64,000 bases of DNA, taken from assembly GCA_029233925.1 (NCBI GenBank), contig JARGOX010000002.1, positions 62,001-126,000 of the forward strand, read 5' to 3'. How positions within the stretch are numbered: position 1 is the stretch's first letter; each line of letters opens with the position of its first letter. The translations under genes and the position numbers were made by a program. Positions 9,289 to 17,244 of the stretch are shown in pieces. The notes under the pieces were generated by a model. It ran no database searches, was not told where the DNA came from, and saw only the letters and a list, made by a program, of their open reading frames with translations. The DNA comes from Rhizobiaceae bacterium. Its GTDB lineage: Bacteria; Pseudomonadota; Alphaproteobacteria; Rhizobiales; Rhizobiaceae.

Positions 9289-10704
9289 ATGGCAAGCATT
9301 ACAATTCGCAATCTCGACGAGGCCACCAAACAATTGCTGCGCGAGCGCGCCGCCCATAACGGGCGCTCGATGGAAGAAGAAGTGCGGCATCTGCTGCGCG
9401 ATTCCACACAGGCGCCGGCCTCTTTTCCAGCCGAACCAGCTATCGCCACCGTCTCGCCGGAAATATTTGACCCTTTAGAACTGGACGGCAAGCGGATCCT
9501 GCTGATCATCACCGGTGGCATTGCCGCCTACAAGTGCCTTGACCTCATTCGCCGTCTGCGCGAGCGCGGCGCCTCGGTGCGCCCCGTCATGACAGAAGGC
9601 GCGCGGGCATTTATCACGCCGCTGGTCGTCGGCGCCCTGGCAAATGACAAGGTGTTTCTGGAGCTGTTTTCCCGCGAGGACGAGCAGGATGTCGGCCATA
9701 TTAGCCTGGCCCGCGAATGCGATCTTGTTCTCGTCGCCCCGGCAACGGCCGATTTTATTGCAAAAATGGCGCTTGGCATTGCCAATGATCTGGCCTCGAC
9801 CATCGTGCTTGCCAGCAACAGGCCCCTGCTTGTGGCGCCTGCCATGAACCCGATCATGTGGGCCGCAGCTGCATTGCAACGAAACATGCAGCAGTTGCGC
9901 GCGGACGGCGTCCATGTGATCGGCCCGATGCGCGGTGAAATGGCTGAAAGCGGCGAGGCGGGCACCGGCCGGATGGCCGAACCGCTGGACATTGTAGCTG
10001 CCGTGCGCGGTCTCCTTGCCGAAGCCCCCGGCACCATCAGTGGACCGCTAACAGGCAAACGCGCCATTGTCACCTCCGGCCCGACCCATGAGCCGATTGA
10101 CCCGGTGCGCTATATTGCCAATCGATCATCGGGCAAACAGGGCCATGCCATAGCGGCGGCCCTGGCCGCCCTGGGGGCGCAGGTGACACTCGTCTCCGGC
10201 CCGGTGACCATTACGGACCCGCCGGGGGTTCTGACAGTGCATGTGGAAACGGCGCGCGAAATGCTGGATGCCGTCGAACAATTGTTGCCGGCCGATATCG
10301 CCGTCATGGTGGCTGCCGTTGCCGATTGGCGTGCATCCGGCGAGGCGGGCGAGAAGATCAAGAAAAAGCCGGGCGAAGCCCCGCCGCCGCTGCAATTGAC
10401 GGAAAATCCGGATATTCTGAAAACAGTCGGCCATCACGCCAAAAGGCCCGCGCTTGTCGTCGGCTTTGCCGCCGAGACACAGAATCTCATCGACAATGCC
10501 AAGGGCAAATTGCAGCGCAAGGGCGCAGACTGGATCGTCGCCAACGACGTGTCGCCGGCCAAGGGCGTGATGGGCGGCGACCGCAACCATGTGCGGATCG
10601 TCTCGCGCTCAGGCGTCGAAGACTGGCCGGAAATGGACAAGACATCGGTTGCCGCCCGACTGGCGGAGAAAATTGCGGAGCGATTTGAGACCACTGAGGT
10701 CTGA
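9289..10704 (+). CDS. coaBC: CoaBC (PPC decarboxylase/ligase) with N-terminal ribbon-helix-helix domain
   Basis: A bifunctional coenzyme A enzyme. CoaB ligates phosphopantothenate to cysteine and CoaC decarboxylates the product. The CoaC flavodoxin-like part starts at GKRILLIITGGIAAYK and has VGHISLARE (active His) and APAMNPIMW. The CoaB part has SGPTHEPIDPVRYIANRSSG, AAVADW and the KKKPGE lysines. Unusually, about 60 residues precede it. They begin MASITIRNLDEATKQLLRER and GRSMEEEVRHLLRD, the sequence of FitA/VapB-type antitoxin DNA-binding domains. The start is ATG 9289, with AAGGGAG ten bases before it; a TTG at 9259 is in frame but less likely. At the position of E. coli Cys158 the protein has Ser (AESGEAGTGRM). 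Confidence 0.93.
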   Translation: MASITIRNLDEATKQLLRERAAHNGRSMEEEVRHLLRDSTQAPASFPAEPAIATVSPEIFDPLELDGKRILLIITGGIAAYKCLDLIRRLRERGASVRPVMTEGARAFITPLVVGALANDKVFLELFSREDEQDVGHISLARECDLVLVAPATADFIAKMALGIANDLASTIVLASNRPLLVAPAMNPIMWAAAALQRNMQQLRADGVHVIGPMRGEMAESGEAGTGRMAEPLDIVAAVRGLLAEAPGTISGPLTGKRAIVTSGPTHEPIDPVRYIANRSSGKQGHAIAAALAALGAQVTLVSGPVTITDPPGVLTVHVETAREMLDAVEQLLPADIAVMVAAVADWRASGEAGEKIKKKPGEAPPPLQLTENPDILKTVGHHAKRPALVVGFAAETQNLIDNAKGKLQRKGADWIVANDVSPAKGVMGGDRNHVRIVSRSGVEDWPEMDKTSVAARLAEKIAERFETTEV

Positions 10705-10710
10705 ATGAGG

Positions 10711-10758
10711 CGGTCCACCCACTCTGGGTGTTGTCGTCACAGAGTGAACGGACCGTTT
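10711..10758 (+). terminator. Hairpin terminator after coaBC
   Basis: CGGTCC pairs with GGACCG, and inside it CACTCTG pairs with CAGAGTG around a 13-base loop, with a symmetrical 3x3 internal loop. TTT follows. It begins seven bases after the coaBC stop. Confidence 0.55.
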
Positions 10759-10823
10759 CCGTGGCAATTCCTGAATTCCGGATCGCCAGCTGCTATATAG
10801 GTTGCAACAAAGGAGACACGTCC

Positions 10824-11729
10824 ATGTCCATCCGTCCCGTAAAACAGATTTCCGCCGCTGTTCCCACCATGGAAGGCGCCGGGGTCAAATTGCACCGCGC
10901 CTTCGGCTTTACCGATCCGCAGATGGCCGATCCGTTTTTGCTGTTTGACGATTTTCGCAATGAGAAGCCGAAGGATTACCTGGCCGGTTTCCCCTGGCAT
11001 CCGCATCGCGGCATTGAAACCATCACCTATGTGCTGGCCGGTACCGTTGAGCATGGCGACAGCCTGGGCAATCGGGGCTCGCTGGGTGCAGGCGACATCC
11101 AGTGGATGACGGCCGGCAGCGGCATCATGCATCAGGAAATGCCGCAGGGCGACGCCAATGGCCGCATGCACGGTTTTCAGCTGTGGGCCAACCTGCCCTC
11201 TTCGCTGAAAATGACCGACCCGCGTTATCAGGACATCAAGGCTGCGGAAATACCCGAGGTGATTGATGATGACGGGACGGTTGCGCGCGTCGTCAGCGGT
11301 GAATTCTGGGGCAGGACCGGTCCGGTGGACGGCATCGCGGCAGAACCGGTCTATCTCGACATCTCCGTGCCGCCCGGCAAACGCAAGACCTTCAAGGTCG
11401 ATACCTATCGCTCGGCCTTTGCCTATATTTTTGCCGGCTCGGGATCGTTTTCCGATGCGTCAAAGCCATTCGGCGTTTTGACGGAAAAGGAACTGGACGG
11501 CGAGGAACTGACCTTTCGCGATCAGTCCGGCGACCGCACCCTGGTTGTTTTCGACACGGGCGACGAGGTCACCGTTCAGGCCGGCGAGAAGGGCATTCGC
11601 TTTCTGCTGGTCAGCGGCAAGCCCATTCAGGAGCCGGTTGCCTGGCACGGCCCCATCGTCATGAATACGCGCCAGCAACTCAACCAGGCCATTCGCGAAT
11701 TGCAGGCCGGAACCTTCATCAAAGGATGA
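10824..11729 (+). CDS. Pirin family protein
   Basis: A two-domain cupin of 301 residues. Pirins bind a metal; some are quercetin dioxygenases, others regulatory. The cupin metal site shows in PWHPHRGIETITYVLAGTVEHGDS, given here as two pieces, HPHRGIETI and TVEHGDS. GSGIMHQEMP and MHGFQLWANLP are the other N-terminal pirin motifs. ATG 10824 is the start because AGGAG lies eight bases upstream; the longer frame from 10728 crosses the coaBC terminator. The last six codons and the stop lie in the first unit of an 18-bp tandem repeat. Confidence 0.92.
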   Translation: MSIRPVKQISAAVPTMEGAGVKLHRAFGFTDPQMADPFLLFDDFRNEKPKDYLAGFPWHPHRGIETITYVLAGTVEHGDSLGNRGSLGAGDIQWMTAGSGIMHQEMPQGDANGRMHGFQLWANLPSSLKMTDPRYQDIKAAEIPEVIDDDGTVARVVSGEFWGRTGPVDGIAAEPVYLDISVPPGKRKTFKVDTYRSAFAYIFAGSGSFSDASKPFGVLTEKELDGEELTFRDQSGDRTLVVFDTGDEVTVQAGEKGIRFLLVSGKPIQEPVAWHGPIVMNTRQQLNQAIRELQAGTFIKG

Positions 11730-11782
11730 ACCTTCATCAAAGGATGAACCTTCATCAAAGGATGAACCTTCATCAAGGGTTG
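11711..11782 (+). repeat. 18-bp tandem repeat, four units, at the 3' end of the pirin gene
   Basis: The unit AACCTTCATCAAAGGATG is repeated three times exactly (11711, 11729, 11747), then once with three changes (11765, ending AAGGGTTG). Since 18 is a multiple of three, every exact unit re-encodes T-F-I-K-G-stop in the pirin frame. The stop sits at the first unit boundary, so the rest is untranslated. Confidence 0.97.
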
Positions 11783-11789
11783 AACCCCA

Positions 11790-13379
11790 TCACGCCGCCT
11801 TGGCGGCGTGATATTCCTTCACATGGGCAAAGCGGATGGCGGGCCAGCGCTCCGATTCATAGTTGAGTGAAAAGCCGTCCGAGGCCATGAAGACCGCGTC
11901 GCCATCCAGGTCGCGGGCAATGTCGCCGCGTTTGGCATTGACGAATTTGTCGATATCGGCCTCGTCATCAGCAGAAATCCAGCGACAGATATTGAACCGT
12001 GCAGCCTCGAAACTGACCGGCAGGCCATATTCGCCCTTCAGCCGTTCCTTCAGCACATCCAGCTGCAGAGCGCCGATCACCCCGACGATGGCCGGTGATC
12101 CATCTTCGGGCGAAAACAGCTGCACCACGCCTTCCTCGGCCATCTGCTGCAGGGCTTCCTTCAGCTTCTTGGCCTTCATGGCGTCCTCCAGCCGCACCCG
12201 GCGCAGAATTTCCGGCGCAAAATTCGGCACCCCCTGAAAGACGATATTCTCGCCTTCCGTCAATGTGTCGCCGATGCGCAATGTGCCGTGATTGGGAATA
12301 CCGACCACGTCGCCGGCATAGGCTTCATCGGCCAATTGTCTTTGATGGGCGAAGAAGAACTGCGGTGCCGACAGGCTCATCAATTTGCCGCTGCGCGACA
12401 GGCGCGCCTTCATGCCGCGCTGCAAACGCCCGGAACAGACCCGCACGAAAGCGATGCGGTCACGGTGATTGGGATCCATATTGGCCTGGATCTTGAAGAC
12501 AAAGGCCGTCATCTTCTCATCCGTGGCATTGACCAGACGCGTATCGGCCTGCTGGGCACGCGGTGGCGGCGCATATTTTCCCAATGCGTCGATCAGATCG
12601 CGCACACCATAATTGCGCAGGGCCGAGCCGAAATAGACCGGCGTCAGATGACCTTGGCGAAAGGCTTCGAGATCAAACGGGCGACAGGCCTCCATGGCGA
12701 GCGAGCATTCCTCGATAAAGGCCTCGCGCTCATTTTCAGGCAGAAGCCCGGCGGCACTGTCGGCTTCCGGGCCATTGACCGGTGTTGGCAATTCTTCATT
12801 GTCACGGCGCCGCACGGCATTATCAGCCAGATGATAGGTACCGGCGAAGGAGCGGCCCTGTCCGATCGGCCAGGTCATCGGCGCCGTATCCAGCGCCAAT
12901 TTGCTTTCGATTTCATCCAGAAGCTCAAAACAATCGCGGGTTTCGCGGTCCATCTTGTTGATGAATGTGACAATGGGAATGTCACGCAGACGGCAGACTT
13001 CGAAGAGTTTCAGCGTGCGTGGCTCGATACCCTTCGCCCCGTCGATCACCATGATGGCGGCGTCGACAGCGGTCAGGGTGCGATAGGTATCATCGGCGAA
13101 ATCTTCATGGCCCGGCGTATCAAGCAGGTTGAAGACGTGATCGCCATATTCGAAGGTCATCACCGAGGTGACAACTGAAATGCCGCGATCGCGTTCGATT
13201 TTCATCCAGTCGGAGCGGGTCTGGATACGGTCCTTCTTCGCCTTGACCTCGCCCGCGAGCTGAATGGCGCCACCGAACAGCAAGAGTTTTTCGGTAAGGG
13301 TTGTTTTACCGGCGTCCGGGTGCGAAATGATAGCAAATGTGCGACGGCGTGCGACCGCCTGTGCCAGATTGTCGGCCAT
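11790..13379 (-). CDS. prfC: Peptide chain release factor 3
   Basis: RF3 is the GTPase that recycles RF1/RF2 after termination. At 529 residues it shows the GTP-binding motifs SHPDAGKTTLTEKLL (G1), DTPGHEDF (G3) and NKMD (G4). The RF3-specific stretches DWMKIERDRGISVVTS and LPVSFEAARFNICRW (as GLPVSFEAARFNICRWISA) are also present. Its last codons (HAAKAA) and stop form a perfect inverted repeat, TCACGCCGCC / GGCGGCGTGA (11789-11810), without a T run. It is convergent with the pirin gene and divergent from dut. Confidence 0.96.
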   Translation of the reverse strand: MADNLAQAVARRRTFAIISHPDAGKTTLTEKLLLFGGAIQLAGEVKAKKDRIQTRSDWMKIERDRGISVVTSVMTFEYGDHVFNLLDTPGHEDFADDTYRTLTAVDAAIMVIDGAKGIEPRTLKLFEVCRLRDIPIVTFINKMDRETRDCFELLDEIESKLALDTAPMTWPIGQGRSFAGTYHLADNAVRRRDNEELPTPVNGPEADSAAGLLPENEREAFIEECSLAMEACRPFDLEAFRQGHLTPVYFGSALRNYGVRDLIDALGKYAPPPRAQQADTRLVNATDEKMTAFVFKIQANMDPNHRDRIAFVRVCSGRLQRGMKARLSRSGKLMSLSAPQFFFAHQRQLADEAYAGDVVGIPNHGTLRIGDTLTEGENIVFQGVPNFAPEILRRVRLEDAMKAKKLKEALQQMAEEGVVQLFSPEDGSPAIVGVIGALQLDVLKERLKGEYGLPVSFEAARFNICRWISADDEADIDKFVNAKRGDIARDLDGDAVFMASDGFSLNYESERWPAIRFAHVKEYHAAKAA

Positions 13380-13471
13380 GCTTGTGAGAATCCTGTTGAA
13401 TTGCAGGACTTCTAGCGCCTGTCGCGCCCCGTTGCAATTGACCTGTAAAGATTAGGCCACAAGAGTGCTGC

Positions 13472-13972
13472 ATGATGGATCAAGCCGAACACGCGCCAAA
13501 GCAAAAAACAGATATGGATAAACCCCGGTTGGGACTGGTGCGCCTGCCCCATGGCAGCGATCTTTCCCTGCCCGCCTATGAAAGCGCGGGGGCTGCCGGA
13601 ATGGACCTGCGCGCCGCAAATGATGTCGGCTCTCCGCTTGTTCTGGCCCCAGGAGCACGGCGGCTTGTGCCGACCGGACTGGTGTTTGAAATTCCGCCGG
13701 GATTCGAGGGCCAGATCAGGCCGCGCTCGGGACTGGCGCTGAAACAGGGCGTGACCTGCCTCAACACGCCGGGCACGATCGACAGCGACTATCGCGGCGA
13801 AGTTCAGGTCTTGCTGATCAATCACGGCACGGAAGATTTCATCATCGAACGTGGCATGCGCATTGCCCAGATGATCATTGCACCGGTGATCCAGGTGGCC
13901 ATAGAAGAACGCACCCTGGCCGACGAAACCGCCCGGGGCACGGGCGGGTTTGGTTCGACCGGACAAAACTGA
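13472..13972 (+). CDS. dut: dUTP diphosphatase
   Basis: A trimeric dUTPase that makes dUMP and keeps uracil out of DNA. It has 166 residues with all five family motifs: AGMDLRA (1), PRSGLALK (2), [10 protein letters not shown] (3), RIAQMIIAP (4) and [10 protein letters not shown] (5). A start one codon on (MDQ) or at MDKPRLGL is possible; the first 15 residues are poorly conserved. coaBC-dut proximity is common in this group. Confidence 0.96.
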   Translation: MMDQAEHAPKQKTDMDKPRLGLVRLPHGSDLSLPAYESAGAAGMDLRAANDVGSPLVLAPGARRLVPTGLVFEIPPGFEGQIRPRSGLALKQGVTCLNTPGTIDSDYRGEVQVLLINHGTEDFIIERGMRIAQMIIAPVIQVAIEERTLADETARGTGGFGSTGQN

Positions 13973-14199
13973 ACCGTCAATTGAAGCGCCGCATAGTGCG
14001 CCTCCTCCCTTGAAACGGCAGAATTGGTGCGGGCACGCCATGCTTTGCTGTGCCCGCCCGCTGCAAAATCTCTGTTCAGCCGTCTTCATCAAACCGATGG
14101 ACAAACATGAACGGTGTGTTCAGGCTGAATTCACATCGGCAATCTTAGAGTCATCCCATCGACAAAACAGGCATTCAGCAATTCTTTGGAGGAAATGAC

Positions 14200-14838
14200 A
14201 TGATGAAATTGTTCACCACAAGCGTACTTGCCGCGATTATCGGCGTTGGCAGCCTCACCGCCATCCCGGCCAGCGCAAAAGACTGGATCGAAAGCGTCAA
14301 GCTCAGCAAGGCCGGAATCGACATCCCGCCCTATGAGGTCATGACGGATGGCCATGCCTACAAATCCATTCGCACAAAAAAGCATACCTATTCCTTCGAA
14401 CTTTATGCAAAAGCCACCAACGGCGAACGCATCGTTGCAGCTGCACTGAGTTCGATGTCTGGCGCGGCTTTCTTCGAGGCTGCAAGCCCGGAAGAGTGGA
14501 GCGCCAAGCTCTCCAACCGTGACGTGGGTTCGGGTGGCCTGCGCACATGGAAACGTGATTTTTCCGCCGACGTCCCGACCTCCAAGGTCAACTGGAAAGG
14601 CCGCAATCCGGTTCAGCTGTGCAATGACATTCTGGTCAAGCAAATGTCCAAGGGCATGACGGCAGCCCAGGTCTTTTCAAAAACCTGGGACACAAAGGCC
14701 AATGCCTTTTTCCAGATGCAGGCCCTTGCAGCCCACAAGAACAAGGCCAAGAACAACAAATGGAATGCGGGCAACACCTCAGGACAGAGTTCTTCGTTGA
14801 CCTATCCGGTGTTCGTGAAGTGCCAGCTCAAGAAATAA
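14200..14838 (+). CDS. Small secreted protein of unknown function
   Basis: A 212-residue protein I do not recognise. Residues 1-26 are a clear signal peptide (MKLFTTSVLAAIIGVGSLTA, cleavage after PASA), so the mature protein should be periplasmic. Mature features are a mixed alpha/beta middle, two cysteines (LCNDILVK and the C-terminal VKCQLKK) that could form a disulfide, and a lysine/asparagine-rich segment near 180. GGAGG lies seven bases before ATG 14200; ATG 14203 is also possible. A decayed second copy of its 3' part lies at 17085-17217. A terminator follows. Confidence 0.8.
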   Translation: MMKLFTTSVLAAIIGVGSLTAIPASAKDWIESVKLSKAGIDIPPYEVMTDGHAYKSIRTKKHTYSFELYAKATNGERIVAAALSSMSGAAFFEAASPEEWSAKLSNRDVGSGGLRTWKRDFSADVPTSKVNWKGRNPVQLCNDILVKQMSKGMTAAQVFSKTWDTKANAFFQMQALAAHKNKAKNNKWNAGNTSGQSSSLTYPVFVKCQLKK

Positions 14839-14868
14839 CGCATAGCGCTTGCATGCTTTCGGCTGCAT

Positions 14869-14908
14869 CGGGTTTGAGGATGTGTTCTTCAAACCCGAGG
14901 CCGTTTTT
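14869..14908 (+). terminator. Terminator after the secreted-protein gene
   Basis: CGGGTTTGA pairs with TCAAACCCG around an 11-base loop, and GTTTTT follows a few bases on. It lies 31 bases after the stop at 14838. Confidence 0.65.
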
Positions 14909-14992
14909 ACATATTTTCTTGAATGACAAGACTTTAAAGGCAGCTCTGCCAATCGTGCATTTTCCTGTTGCCTGTCAAATATTTACGGGTCA

Positions 14993-16147
14993 CTACAGGA
15001 GGGTCAATATTGTCTTGATAGCAACGTCCATCCCTTGCATATCGGCCATCTCGGCTGCAACTTTCGCCGCACCTTGCCTGAATGAATCATTTGCCAGGAC
15101 ATGTTTGATGGCCTGCCTTAGCGAAGGCACATCAGCATCAAACATGGCCAGCCCGGCACCAGCGGCTTCCACCGCTCGGGCGTTGTTCGGCTGGTCTGAA
15201 AACATCGGGGTGACGACCAATGGGATGCCCGCCGCCAGAGCGCCCAAGACCGTGCCGGAACCCCCATGGGTGACAACGGCTTTTGCGTCGGGAAAGACCT
15301 GGGCCTGCGGCACGAACTCTTCAACACAGACGTTTTGCGGGATTGGGCCAAGGGGATGCACCGCCATATTGGCCCCGGTCGTCAGCAACACGCGGCCAGG
15401 AAAGTCTGCGACCGCGTCAAGCGCAGTGCGGTACATCTGTCGCTCGCGGTCGGTTGTTCCCGATTGCGTGCCGAACGTCACATAAATAAGCTCTTTACCG
15501 TGCGTCGGCGCCCATTTCGCAGGACCCACTTGCTTTGGCGGCGCGTCGTTTGGCATACGAACACGAACGGGCTCAGGCGCGTTGTCGGCGATGCGGGCCT
15601 GTCCGAAAGATTTCGGGAAAGCGGTAAAGGCGTGCTCTGCACATACTGACGCGCCGTGATCCGCTGCCAGCCCTATTTTCTGGCGTATTGCGTCCAGTGC
15701 ATCGGCACTGTGCAAACCAAAATTCCGCTCCATTTCACAATTCAAAACCGCGATACGAACATGTGGAATCCCCGCCTCATCAGCGGCAATCAAGGCTGCG
15801 AATTCGCAGGAATCGCGAATGATCAGATCCGGCTTCCAAGTTTTGATCGCATCTTGAACGCTCGGCAGGGCGCGTCTCGAATGAAGATTTACAAAGGCGC
15901 GCGAAATAATCACTTTGGCCTTTTCATTCTCGGACAAATCTTCGGTGCCTGCATAGGCAGCGACAATGGCTTCCATCGGGGTAACGGGGCCTGGAATATG
16001 CAAAAACCCTGCTTTCCTGAGCCTGCCGCTGACGCTTTCGGGCGCACAAATGCACACGTCGTGCCCTCTATCCTGAAGCGCTTTGGCGTAGGCCAGAACC
16101 GGGTTCAGATGCCCGGAACCGTACAGGGAAGAAAACAGAAAGCGCAT
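14993..16147 (-). CDS. Glycosyltransferase, GT1 (MGT/UGT) family
   Basis: A 384-residue GT-B-fold glycosyltransferase. It starts MRFLFSSLYGSGHLNPVLAY, the acceptor-domain pattern of macrolide-type transferases. In its C-terminal half it carries the donor motif AVVTHGGSGTVLGALAAG and PLVVTPMFSDQPNNA. Such enzymes move a sugar from a nucleotide donor to small hydrophobic acceptors; the acceptor here is unknown. The frame is open further upstream to 16357, but those residues are nonsense against the family, so ATG 16147 is the start. It lies 64 bases after the SRPBCC gene, on the same strand. Confidence 0.88.
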   Translation of the reverse strand: MRFLFSSLYGSGHLNPVLAYAKALQDRGHDVCICAPESVSGRLRKAGFLHIPGPVTPMEAIVAAYAGTEDLSENEKAKVIISRAFVNLHSRRALPSVQDAIKTWKPDLIIRDSCEFAALIAADEAGIPHVRIAVLNCEMERNFGLHSADALDAIRQKIGLAADHGASVCAEHAFTAFPKSFGQARIADNAPEPVRVRMPNDAPPKQVGPAKWAPTHGKELIYVTFGTQSGTTDRERQMYRTALDAVADFPGRVLLTTGANMAVHPLGPIPQNVCVEEFVPQAQVFPDAKAVVTHGGSGTVLGALAAGIPLVVTPMFSDQPNNARAVEAAGAGLAMFDADVPSLRQAIKHVLANDSFRQGAAKVAAEMADMQGMDVAIKTILTLL

Positions 16148-16211
16148 CAATAGGACCTTTGGCTCTGCTCGAATAATGGGTTCGAGCCCATTGGAAACAT
16201 GGCCTGGTGGA

Positions 16212-16700
16212 TCACCCGTCGAGCCATGCAGCGAGACCGTCCAGCGTCTGCAACCCGTATTCCACGGCGCCGAAGCCGATGACCATCTGACGCCGTTGGC
16301 GGGTGGGGTGGAGCTGGCGCAGAGTGACCACCGTCTTGCCATCGCTCTGCTCATCAAATGTCACGGTCTGGCGGAAACGGTCGGGGTCTTGCGTATCCGG
16401 CGTGCCATAGTCCGTGACGATCCGTTCGTTCGGCACGATCTCCAGAAAGCGCATGAGGTTCTCGAAACGCTGCGCCTTGCCTTCGAACGTGCCCACCATG
16501 TCGAACCGCCATACGCCGCCCTCGCGGATGTCGGCCTCATGGGTCTCGATCTCGAGGCCGGCCGGTCCATACCACCTGGCCAGCGCCTCGGGGTCCATCC
16601 AGGCAGCAAAGACCTTGTCGCGTGGATGGTTCAACAGCTTGGTCAGGACGATCTCGCGGTCGAGTGACCAGGTTTCAATCGGGTTTTCTATGTCATTCAT
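16212..16700 (-). CDS. SRPBCC (AHSA1-like) domain protein
   Basis: A 162-residue START/Bet v1-fold protein of the AHSA1 branch. The pattern REIVLTKLLNHPRDKVFAAW, then RWYGPAGLEIE, and the late TVTFDEQSDGKTVVTLRQLH are characteristic. These proteins bind hydrophobic ligands; their role is usually unknown. Start ATG 16700 overlaps the end of the ArsR gene by eight bases, so the two are translationally coupled, a very common ArsR-SRPBCC pairing. Confidence 0.88.
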   Translation of the reverse strand: MNDIENPIETWSLDREIVLTKLLNHPRDKVFAAWMDPEALARWYGPAGLEIETHEADIREGGVWRFDMVGTFEGKAQRFENLMRFLEIVPNERIVTDYGTPDTQDPDRFRQTVTFDEQSDGKTVVTLRQLHPTRQRRQMVIGFGAVEYGLQTLDGLAAWLDG

Positions 16701-17031
16701 CCTCTTTTTCCTTATTGTCCAGGTAGACTTCCAACCGATCAAGCCGCTCGGCCAAACGCCGACGCTCCGCCTCCATCCAATCGGCAGCCTCGTCGAAACG
16801 CTCTGGCATCAGTCGACACCAGCGACTGCGCCCGCGCTTCTCGCTGGCGATCAGACCGCAGTCTTCCAATACCTTGAGATGCTGGACAAAGGACGGCAGC
16901 GCCATGTCGAAAGGCTCTGCCAGGGCGCTGACGGCCACCTCACCATCGGCAAGTCGCGTGACCACGGCGCGGCGGGTCGGGTCGCTGAGAGCGTGAAAGG
17001 CAAGGTCGAGGGGAGATGAATGATAAGGCAT
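16693..17031 (-). CDS. ArsR-family winged-helix regulator
   Basis: A 112-residue ArsR-type repressor. The recognition segment DPTRRAVVTRLADGEVAVSA, the helix MALPSFVQHLKVLEDCGLIA and the wing RGRSRWCRLMPER are all there. It has no obvious metal-binding cysteine pair, so it probably senses an organic ligand or works as a simple repressor of the SRPBCC gene it overlaps. A perfect palindrome covers its start codon, a likely autoregulatory operator. Confidence 0.92.
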   Translation of the reverse strand: MPYHSSPLDLAFHALSDPTRRAVVTRLADGEVAVSALAEPFDMALPSFVQHLKVLEDCGLIASEKRGRSRWCRLMPERFDEAADWMEAERRRLAERLDRLEVYLDNKEKEDE

Positions 17032-17039
17032 ATGCCTTA
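17024..17039 (-). promoter_or_regulatory. Palindrome over the arsR-like start codon (candidate operator)
   Basis: TAAGGCATATGCCTTA is a perfect 16-bp palindrome whose centre lies inside the ATG at 17031. Position and symmetry fit a homodimeric repressor that shuts off its own operon. Confidence 0.5.
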
Positions 17040-17084
17040 CTAATACACATCGGGCCGATGGTCAAGAACATTAAGGCACTCACC

Positions 17085-17217
17085 TTAGTAAAGGCCGAAA
17101 GCCGGAGCAACTGCGCAATGATATGCTGGTCACCAAAATGTCAAAGGCATGTCGGCAGCTCAAGTCCTTTAATGCCATGGGGACACACAGGCCAATGCCT
17201 TTTTACAGATGCAGGCT
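17085..17217 (+). pseudogene. Decayed fragment of a second copy of the 14200-14838 secreted protein gene
   Basis: In the parent frame it reads KGRKPEQLRNDMLVTKMSK, against KGRNPVQLCNDILVKQMSK in the intact gene. A one-base deletion follows (GGC to GC), then an in-frame stop where the parent has TCA. The nucleotide match continues through CAGGCCAATGCCTTTTTACA (parent CCAATGCCTTTTTCCA) and GATGCAGG. Both ends of the gene are missing. The copies differ by many substitutions, so this is an old paralogue, not a recent duplication. Confidence 0.85.
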
Positions 17218-17244
17218 AAACATACACAGTTCCCCGGTGCAGGT

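Noticed and set aside
11711-11782. CRISPR array
   Set aside because: The units are direct tandem copies without spacers. No CRISPR repeats or cas genes were seen anywhere in the window.
11789-11810. Classical terminator for prfC
   Set aside because: The inverted repeat is perfect, but it lies inside the last codons and is not followed by T residues.
12288-13178. 296-residue plus-strand open frame
   Set aside because: It is a shadow of prfC.
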